The position numbers were made by a program, and so were the translations under genes. Positions 8,427 to 14,298 of a DNA stretch of 37,236 bases are shown piece after piece. This DNA comes from Nonomuraea sp. SBT364. GTDB taxonomy: Bacteria; Actinomycetota; Actinomycetes; Streptosporangiales; Streptosporangiaceae. The notes beneath the pieces were generated by a model. The model did no database searches. It saw only the letters and a program-made list of their open reading frames with translations, and was not told the DNA's origin. The number at the start of each line of letters is the position of its first letter. Position 1 is the stretch's first letter. The stretch lies in the NCBI RefSeq assembly GCF_001083785.1, contig NZ_LAVL01000047.1, positions 55,123-92,358 on the forward strand, read 5' to 3'.

Positions 8427-9205
8427 CGGCACCGGGTGTGCGGCGGGGGGTCCTGGGCGCCGCCGGTGTCCTGGGGTTCCTCGCCCTGCTGGAGGCGGCG
8501 GGCCGGCTCGGCCTGATCGGCCGCGACGTGCTCCCGTACGTCTCGGCCGTGCTCGTCACGGCGGCGGAGCTGGCCGCGGACGGCGACTTCCTGCGGCACG
8601 TGGCGAACACGCTGTCGGCGTGCGCGGCCGGGCTGCTCATCGCGGTGGCGGTGGCGGTGCCCGCCGGGCTGCTGCTGGGCACGGTCCCGCTGGTGGAGCG
8701 TTCGGTGCGGCCGCTGGTGGAGTTCCTGCGGCCGATCCCGTCGGTGTCGCTGATCCCGCTGGCGATGTTCCTGTTCCCCGACAGCGGCGACGCCAAGATC
8801 TCGCTGATCGTCTACACGTGCGCGTGGCCGCTGCTCGTCAACACGCTGTACGGCCTGGCGGACGTGGATCCGCTGGGCAAGGACACCCTGCGGGCCTTCG
8901 GGTTCGGGCCGCTGGCGGTGGCGGTGCGGGTGTCGCTGCCGAGCGCGGCGCCGTTCATCGCGACCGGGGTGCGGATCGCGGTGGGGGTGACGCTGATCGT
9001 GGCGGTGAGCGTGGAGCTGATCGCGGGCGGCGACGGCGGCATCGGCGCCTACCTGGCGCAGGCGGGCAGCGCCGCGCGGACCGACCGGGTGCTGGCGGCG
9101 ACGGTGTGGGCGGGCGTGCTCGGCCTGGCCGCCAACCTGCTGTTCACCGCCGGGGAGCGTCGCCTGTTCCGCTGGCACCACGCCCGGACGGGAGAGTCGT
9201 CGTGA
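8423..9205 (+). CDS. ABC importer permease 2a (SsuC/TauC-like)
   Basis: A 260-residue 'a'-type permease. I chose the ATG at 8423, which overlaps the stop of binding protein 2 as ATGA, over longer in-frame upstream starts that would overlap the binding protein. It carries VEFLRPIPSVSLIPL and the EAA loop KDTLRAFGFGPLAVAVRVSL. The end (GERRLFRWHHAR) is nearly identical in DNA to permease 1a near 4276-4305, as expected of a recent duplication. GTGA overlap with permease 2b. Confidence 0.93.
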   Translation: MTAPGVRRGVLGAAGVLGFLALLEAAGRLGLIGRDVLPYVSAVLVTAAELAADGDFLRHVANTLSACAAGLLIAVAVAVPAGLLLGTVPLVERSVRPLVEFLRPIPSVSLIPLAMFLFPDSGDAKISLIVYTCAWPLLVNTLYGLADVDPLGKDTLRAFGFGPLAVAVRVSLPSAAPFIATGVRIAVGVTLIVAVSVELIAGGDGGIGAYLAQAGSAARTDRVLAATVWAGVLGLAANLLFTAGERRLFRWHHARTGESS

Positions 9206-9978
9206 TCGCCCGGCTGCGCTGGTACTGGATGCTGCCGGTGGCGGCGCTGGTGTGGGAGGCCGCCGCCCGCGCGGCCGGGGCCGTCTACTTCCCGCCGCCG
9301 AGCGTGATCGTGCCCCGGCTGCGGGAGCTGTGGTTCTCCGGGCCGGCGGGACGGCTGTTCCTGACCGACGAGGCGGTGGCGGACCTGCTGCCGAGCCTGT
9401 CGCGGCTGTTCGGCGGGTGGGCGCTGGCGGCGCTGGCGGGGGTCGTGCTCGGCGTCGCGCTGGGCCGCTCGCGGACGCTGTCGGCGCTGGTGGAGCCGTT
9501 GCTGCACTTCGGCCGGTCGGTGCCGCCGTCGGCGCTGCTGCCGGTGTTCCTGGTGCTGTTCGAGATCGGCGCGCCGATGCAGCTGGCGTCGATCGTGTAC
9601 GGCGTGGTGTGGCCGGTGCTGATCAACTCGATGGACGGCAGCCGGTACGTGGACCGCCAGTACGTCGAGACCGGCCGGGTGTTCAAGCTGGGAGCCGGCA
9701 CCCGGCTGCTGCGGATCATCCTGCCCGCCGCCGCGCCGAAGATCTTCGCCGGGCTGCGGCTCAGCGTGTCACTGGCGCTGATCATGATGGTGATCTCGGA
9801 GCTGTACGGCAGCACCGAGGGCATCGGCCACCGTCTGCTGGAGGCGCAGAGCCAGTTCGACATCCCCGCCATGTGGGCCGGGATCGTGCTGCTCGGCGTC
9901 CTGGGGGTGCTGCTGAACGCGGGCTTCCTGGCGGTCGAGCGGCTGGTGCTGCGCTGGCATCACGGCGCCCGCGCCTGA
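9202..9978 (+). CDS. ABC importer permease 2b (SsuC/TauC-like)
   Basis: A 258-residue 'b'-type permease starting with GTG 9202 in a GTGA overlap. It has YFPPPSVIVPRLRELWFSGP, the RSVPPSALLPVF segment, and the EAA loop followed by APKIFAGLRLSVSLALI. It is the last gene of the plus-strand operon; the convergent nitrilase-like gene ends only four bases away, so no room exists for a conventional intergenic terminator and the two transcripts probably overlap at their 3' ends. Confidence 0.93.
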   Translation: MIARLRWYWMLPVAALVWEAAARAAGAVYFPPPSVIVPRLRELWFSGPAGRLFLTDEAVADLLPSLSRLFGGWALAALAGVVLGVALGRSRTLSALVEPLLHFGRSVPPSALLPVFLVLFEIGAPMQLASIVYGVVWPVLINSMDGSRYVDRQYVETGRVFKLGAGTRLLRIILPAAAPKIFAGLRLSVSLALIMMVISELYGSTEGIGHRLLEAQSQFDIPAMWAGIVLLGVLGVLLNAGFLAVERLVLRWHHGARA

Positions 9979-9982
9979 CCGG

Positions 9983-10981
9983 TCAGCGGTGCAGCCGCTC
10001 GATCACCTCGCGCTGCCGGGCGGCGAACCAGGCGCGGTCCGGGGCGCCGGTCAGCGCGCCGGGCCGCTCGCCGTCGTGGCGGCCGTACTCCTCGGCCCAC
10101 AGTCCGGTCTTGACCCGGCTGGGCAGGTTGCCCATGCCGGGCCTGCGGCGCAGGCGGCGCAGCGCGGCCAGGTCGAGCTCTGCGGCGGCGACCAGCGACT
10201 CCCCCGCGCCGGCCTTGGCGAGCACCCGTCCCTCAGGGTCGACGATCTCCGAGCCGCCGTTGGTGGAGTCGCCGGGGATGGCGATCCCGGTCAGGCCGCC
10301 GCTGTTGGCGGAGACCACGTACGCCAGGTTCTCCACCGCGCGGGCGCGGCGGGCGATCGCCTTCGGGGTGAGCTCCGGGGACGACGCCTCGGAGGTCGGG
10401 TTGCAGAGGATCTCCGCGCCGCGCAGGGCGAGCGAGCGGGCCAGCTCGGGGTGGAGGATCTCCTCGGAGGCGACCACGGCGAGGGCGCCGATCTCGGTCC
10501 TGGCCACCGGCAGGACCCCGTCGATCCCGTAGACCTCCAGGTAGCGCTCCCAGACGTCGTACGGGCTCGGGGTGAACATCGAGTGCAGCCGCCGGTAACG
10601 CAGCACCGTGTCCCCGTCCGGGGAGAGGATCACCGACGCCTGGAAGTACAGCTCGGGGAAGTGCTCGTCGCTCTCGTAGGCGTTCACGCACAGGAACACC
10701 CCGTGGCCCCGGGCGATCCCGGCCAGCGCCCTGTACTCCGGGCCGCCGGGGGTGAGCGCCGCCTTGTCGCGCCACTCGGCGAGGCTCTCCCGCAGCGGGA
10801 AGCCCGTCAGCGCGTACTCGGGCAGCACCACCAGGCGCAGGTCGGGCCCGGTCCACGCCTTGGAGGCGCCGACCTGCCGGTCGATCCGGCCGATCGCCGC
10901 GCCGATCGCGGCGCGCGGGTCGGCGGCGTCGTTGACCGCCCGGGTCTCCAGCTGGAGCGCCAGGGCTCGCAGCGCCGTCAT
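9983..10981 (-). CDS. Nitrilase-superfamily protein with altered catalytic triad
   Basis: A 332-residue member of the carbon-nitrogen hydrolase fold. The first catalytic motif is intact (VVLPEYALTG, Glu55). At the lysine motif (usually YRKxHL) the sequence reads YRRLH, giving Arg131. At the nucleophile motif (usually xCYDxRFPE) it reads VVASEEILHPEL, placing Ser172 (codon TCC at 10466-10468) where Cys is expected. The rest of the fold, LALRGAEILCNPTSE and a C-terminal AELDLAALRRLRR segment, is well kept and the frame is open, so this is not a decayed gene. It may be a non-thiol variant, a binding protein, or an enzyme with shifted catalysis. The start ATG at 10981 overlaps the stop of the DUF3598-like gene as ATGA. 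Confidence 0.85.
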   Translation of the reverse strand: MTALRALALQLETRAVNDAADPRAAIGAAIGRIDRQVGASKAWTGPDLRLVVLPEYALTGFPLRESLAEWRDKAALTPGGPEYRALAGIARGHGVFLCVNAYESDEHFPELYFQASVILSPDGDTVLRYRRLHSMFTPSPYDVWERYLEVYGIDGVLPVARTEIGALAVVASEEILHPELARSLALRGAEILCNPTSEASSPELTPKAIARRARAVENLAYVVSANSGGLTGIAIPGDSTNGGSEIVDPEGRVLAKAGAGESLVAAAELDLAALRRLRRRPGMGNLPSRVKTGLWAEEYGRHDGERPGALTGAPDRAWFAARQREVIERLHR

Positions 10982-11421
10982 CCGATCCTGCGCTCGTTGA
11001 TCAGGGTGCGCCGGACGACCTCGCCGCCCTTGATCCACTGCCAGACCCGGTTACGGGTGTGGCCGTCGTCGCTGAGCACGATCAGTTCGAACAGCCTCAG
11101 GTCCTCGCCCTCGGCCTTGAACTGCCACGACAGGTAGATGCTGGTGGCGTCGAGCTCCCAGAACTCGCCCCTGAGCCGGTCGGTGTCGAAGCCGCAGCGG
11201 CCGCCGCCCAGGTAGGTGCCGGGGAACTCGTGCACCTCGACGCGCCCGTCGTCCCAGGTGTAGCGGTTGGTCTGGTGGTAGGCGGCGTCGTCCACGATGG
11301 CGCAGGTGAGCTGGGCGCGGTGCCGGTCGACGACGGCCCCGTCGGGGCCCACGTGCACGTACGTGCCGTCCCACTCGCCCTCGTGCCGCGCCAGCAGCGG
11401 CATCTCGGCGCGCAGTCCCAT
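10978..11421 (-). CDS. Small DUF3598/lipocalin-like protein
   Basis: A 147-residue soluble protein rich in beta-strand pattern (alternating hydrophobics: GEWDGTYVHV, YHQTNRYTWDDGRVEV, SIYLSWQF, NRVWQWIKGGEV). This resembles small beta-barrel (calycin) proteins annotated as DUF3598, my best but uncertain match. No signal peptide or membrane segment. The start ATG at 11421 lies three bases after the aldehyde dehydrogenase stop, and its own stop overlaps the nitrilase-like start, so the three are co-translated. A ligand-binding or isomerase role on a hydrophobic metabolite is plausible for the fold; nothing more specific is supported. Confidence 0.75.
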   Translation of the reverse strand: MGLRAEMPLLARHEGEWDGTYVHVGPDGAVVDRHRAQLTCAIVDDAAYHQTNRYTWDDGRVEVHEFPGTYLGGGRCGFDTDRLRGEFWELDATSIYLSWQFKAEGEDLRLFELIVLSDDGHTRNRVWQWIKGGEVVRRTLINERRIG

Positions 11422-11424
11422 GTC

Positions 11425-12801
11425 CTACTCCTCGCTCGGGTGCCACCAGGGGTCGGCGGCGTGGGATCGGTTCACCAGGAAGGCCCGGCGGCGCAGGAAA
11501 CGGCCGATGGAGGCGGTCCCCATGCGGGAGCCGCCGAGCCCCGACAGCCGGAAGGAGTGCTTCTCCCCCTCGTGCACGAGCGCGGTCAGGGCGGCGTCGT
11601 TGACGCTGATCGCGCCCGCCCGAAGCTGCGCGGCGACGGCCAGCGCGCGCTCCTCGGAGGCGGCGAAGACGGCCGCCGACAGGCCGTAGACCGAGTCGTT
11701 GGCCAGCGCGACGGCGTGCGCGGCGTCGTCGGCGGCCATGACGGGCAGCACCGGGCCGAACGTCTCCTCGGTCATGACGAGCATCGAGTGGTCGGCCCCG
11801 GACAGCACGGTGGGGCGGAACCAGTGGCCGCCGCCGTGCCGCTCGTGCGTGCCGCCGGTGTGCACGACGGCGCCCCTGGCCACCGCGTCGGCCAGGTGGG
11901 CGGCGATCACGTCCTCCCGGCCCGGCCCGATGATCGGCCCGATCGGCCCGCCCTCGCAGGTCAGCCCGACCTTGCCGGCCTTGTCCGCGAGCAGCTCCAG
12001 GAACTCGTCGTGCGCCGGCCGCTCGACGTAGATCCGCTCGATGGACTGGCAGGACTGCCCGGCGTTGGCGGTGCCGCCCCACAGGACGGCCGAGGCCGCC
12101 CGGTCCAGGTCGGCGCCGGCCAGCACGATCGCCGGGTCCTTGCCGCCCAGCTCCAGGAAGGCGGGCACGAACGCGCGGGCGGCCGCCTCGGCCACCAGCC
12201 GGCCGGTGGGCACGCTGCCGGTGAACACGACGGCGTCGACCAGCCCGACCATCGCGGCGCCGGTCCCGCCGTCGCCCTCGACGACGCGCAGCGGCAGTTC
12301 GCCGGGGACCAGCCGCATGAGCGGCTCGATGAAGCGCGGCGTCACCTCACTCGGCTTGACCAGCACCGGGCACCCGGCGGCCAGCGCGGGCACCGCGTCG
12401 ATGAGGCCGAGCAGCAGCGGGAAGTTCCACGGACTGATCACCCCCACCAGGTCGTACGGGACCGCGTCACCGCCGACGACGATGCCGGGCAGCGAGGCGG
12501 GGATCTCGGCCGGGGGCTCCAGCAGCGCGGGCGCCTGCCGTACCCAGCGGTCGATCAGGCCGGCCACGAGCTGCCGTTCCAGCACCGACTCCGCGACCCG
12601 GCCGGTGTCGGCCACCAGCGCGGCGAGCAGGTCGTCGTCGGCGGCGACGGCCTGCCCGAAGCGGGCCAGGACGGGGCCGCGCCGGGCGGCCCGCCAGGCG
12701 GGGGCCAGCGCGCGCAGCTCGGCGGCCGTGGCCGCGAGGCGGTCCGGCGGGACGGGGGCGAGCGGCCGGTCGGGCCGCCCGGTGAGCGGGTCCCTGATCA
12801 C
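11425..12801 (-). CDS. NAD(P)-dependent aldehyde dehydrogenase 1
   Basis: A 458-residue ALDH-superfamily enzyme oxidising an aldehyde to its acid. Visible are SPWNFPLLLG (Asn at about 126), VLVKPSEVTP, the cofactor motif FTGSVPTGR at about 193-201, the catalytic base in FLELGGKDPA (Glu217), the nucleophile in ANAGQSC (Cys251) and EETFGPVLP. The short N-terminus begins at a GTG (12801); a better-placed ATG at 12820 is out of frame and stops after seven codons, so the start is only moderately sure. It lies 88 bp downstream of cvnD1 on the same strand, separated by a hairpin, and leads an ALDH-DUF3598-nitrilase set. It is not close to ALDH 2 at 26774. Confidence 0.92.
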   Translation of the reverse strand: MIRDPLTGRPDRPLAPVPPDRLAATAAELRALAPAWRAARRGPVLARFGQAVAADDDLLAALVADTGRVAESVLERQLVAGLIDRWVRQAPALLEPPAEIPASLPGIVVGGDAVPYDLVGVISPWNFPLLLGLIDAVPALAAGCPVLVKPSEVTPRFIEPLMRLVPGELPLRVVEGDGGTGAAMVGLVDAVVFTGSVPTGRLVAEAAARAFVPAFLELGGKDPAIVLAGADLDRAASAVLWGGTANAGQSCQSIERIYVERPAHDEFLELLADKAGKVGLTCEGGPIGPIIGPGREDVIAAHLADAVARGAVVHTGGTHERHGGGHWFRPTVLSGADHSMLVMTEETFGPVLPVMAADDAAHAVALANDSVYGLSAAVFAASEERALAVAAQLRAGAISVNDAALTALVHEGEKHSFRLSGLGGSRMGTASIGRFLRRRAFLVNRSHAADPWWHPSEE

Positions 12802-12847
12802 GTGCCGCGGCGGTCGGCCATGCTGCTCCCTCAGGCTGGGGACGATC

Positions 12848-12878
12848 CGCCGCCATTGTGATCATGCGGGTGGCGGCG
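12848..12878 (-). terminator. Stem-loop between cvnD1 and aldehyde dehydrogenase 1
   Basis: Perfect 8-bp arms CGCCGCCA (12848-12855) and TGGCGGCG (12871-12878) with a 15-base loop that contains the palindrome TGATCA. No T-run follows, so it may be a partial terminator, an attenuator or an mRNA processing element that separates conservon expression from the enzyme genes. Confidence 0.4.
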
Positions 12879-12889
12879 CGTCAACGCCC

Positions 12890-13489
12890 TCAGCCGCCGC
12901 TCCAGCCCGGCACCGCGGTCCTGATGTTCAGGGCGTGCTCCACGAGGTGGATCAGGGCGCCCTTGACCGAGTCCTTCGAGCGGGCGTCCAGCCGGATCAG
13001 CGGGATGTGCGGGCCCAGCGTGAGCGCGTCGCGGACCTCGCCGTCGCTGTGCGGGTACTGCCCGTCCCAGCCGTTGACGCCGACGATGAAGGGGAGCTGG
13101 GCCTCTTCGAAGTAGTCGATGGCCGGGAAGCTGTCGGCCAGCCGCCGGGTGTCGACCAGCACGACCGCGCCGATGGCGCCACGCACCAGGTCGTCCCACA
13201 TGAACCAGAACCGGTGCTGACCGGGCGTGCCGAACAGGTAGAGGATCAGGTCGCGGTCGAGCGAGACCCGGCCGAAGTCCATCGCCACGGTGGTGGTCGA
13301 CTTGAGCGGGGTCATGCCGAGATCGTCGATGCCCGCCGAGGCGTCGGTCATCACGGCCTCGGTGGTCAACGGCATGATCTCCGACACGGCCCCCACGAAC
13401 GTCGTCTTCCCCACGCCGAATCCCCCGGCCACCACGATCTTCGTCGAAGTCAGACCCACGCCCGTCGAACTAGAGCCTGCGAAGTCCAC
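12890..13489 (-). CDS. cvnD: Conservon GTPase CvnD1 (MglA/Ras-like)
   Basis: A 199-residue small GTPase, the last component of the conservon. The P-loop GGFGVGKTT is at about 22-30; DFGRVSL, FGTPGQHRFWFMWDDLVRGA and the guanine-recognition region VNGWDG follow. The start is taken as GTG 13489 (MDFAGSS), matching cvnD2; longer frames to 13516 run into cvnC1. The start lies inside the end of cvnC1 (20-base overlap), an arrangement repeated exactly in conservon 2. In Streptomyces conservons such a GTPase forms a membrane-associated complex with CvnA-C. Positions 13101-13246 are identical in DNA to part of cvnD2. Confidence 0.95.
   Translation of the reverse strand: MDFAGSSSTGVGLTSTKIVVAGGFGVGKTTFVGAVSEIMPLTTEAVMTDASAGIDDLGMTPLKSTTTVAMDFGRVSLDRDLILYLFGTPGQHRFWFMWDDLVRGAIGAVVLVDTRRLADSFPAIDYFEEAQLPFIVGVNGWDGQYPHSDGEVRDALTLGPHIPLIRLDARSKDSVKGALIHLVEHALNIRTAVPGWSGG
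13101..13246. repeat. 146-bp perfect identity with cvnD2 (copy at 21933-22078)
   Basis: Every base from 13101 to 13246 matches 21933-22078 at a fixed offset of 8,832. The flanking codons on both sides differ at several synonymous positions. The sharp edges suggest gene conversion between the two GTPase genes. Confidence 0.9.
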
Positions 13490-13874
13490 TGAGCACCCTC
13501 TCCAGCAAGTCGACATCCGGCTGACCGGCGTCCAGCGCGGGCTGGTGCACCCGCACCAGGCCCTCCGCCGCCATATCCGCGATCAGCACGCGAACCACTC
13601 CCAACGGGATCCGCAGCAACGCCGAGACCTCGGCCACCGAGCGGACCTGCCGGCACAGCTGGGAGATCGCCTGGTATTCCGGCGTGATGTGCGAGAACTC
13701 CCGATGCTCCGCCGTCGCCGACGACACCAGAGCCTCCATCGCCAGCTTGACCCGGGGCGCCGTCCGGCCGCCCGTCACCGCGTACGGCCGCACCGGCGAG
13801 GCCGGGTCAGCCTGCAACCGCGGCTGGGACTCCGGCTCCCAGCCGCCGCTGTTCCACCGTGGATCCGTCACCAC
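13470..13874 (-). CDS. cvnC: Conservon protein CvnC1 (DUF742)
   Basis: A 134-residue DUF742 protein, the winged-helix-like third component of conservons. It has the N-terminal family signature SPVRPYAVTGGRTAP, a central EYQAISQLCRQVRSVAEVSALL segment and the end DLLERVLSGLRRL. The start GTG at 13874 lies next to the cvnB1 stop; its 3' end overlaps cvnD1 by 20 bases. It contains a helix-turn-helix-like stretch (SVAEVSALLRIPLGVVRVLI), and DUF742 proteins are thought to act in the CvnA-D signalling complex, but its biochemical role is not known. Confidence 0.95.
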   Translation of the reverse strand: MVTDPRWNSGGWEPESQPRLQADPASPVRPYAVTGGRTAPRVKLAMEALVSSATAEHREFSHITPEYQAISQLCRQVRSVAEVSALLRIPLGVVRVLIADMAAEGLVRVHQPALDAGQPDVDLLERVLSGLRRL

Positions 13875-13875
13875 A

Positions 13876-14298
13876 TCACCTGGTCTGGGACGCGCGCAGC
13901 TCCGCGCGCACCGCCGGGGTGAGCACCTGTCCGGCGCGATCCACCATCAACGTCATCTGGTACGCGACCAGTCCCATGTCGCAGTCGGGCGCGGCCAGCA
14001 CGGCCAGGCACGACCCGTCCGAGACGGACATGATCAGCATGAGGCCGCGCTGCATCTCCACGATCGTCTGGTTGACCGCGCCGCCCTCGAACACCCGCGC
14101 GGCCCCCGCGGTCAGCGACACGAGCCCGGAGGCGATGGCGGCCAGCTGGTCGGCCCGGTCCGCCGGGAACCCCGACGAGGCCGCCAGCGGCAGCCCGTCG
14201 GAAGACACCACCACCGCGTGCGCCACACCGGGAACGGTACTGACGAAATCGGTGATCAACCAGTCCACGCCACGGGCGGCATGGCTCAGCTCGTTCAT
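13876..14298 (-). CDS. cvnB: Conservon roadblock/LC7 protein CvnB1
   Basis: A 140-residue roadblock/LC7 domain protein (MglB-like partner of the small GTPase). Visible are LITDFVSTVPGVAHAVVVSSDGLPL, the middle segment GAARVFEGGAVNQTIVEMQRG and SCLAVLAAPDCDMGLVAYQM. The ATG at 14298 overlaps the cvnA1 stop as ATGA. By analogy with MglB it may act as a GTPase-activating or scaffolding subunit for CvnD1. Confidence 0.96.
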   Translation of the reverse strand: MNELSHAARGVDWLITDFVSTVPGVAHAVVVSSDGLPLAASSGFPADRADQLAAIASGLVSLTAGAARVFEGGAVNQTIVEMQRGLMLIMSVSDGSCLAVLAAPDCDMGLVAYQMTLMVDRAGQVLTPAVRAELRASQTR

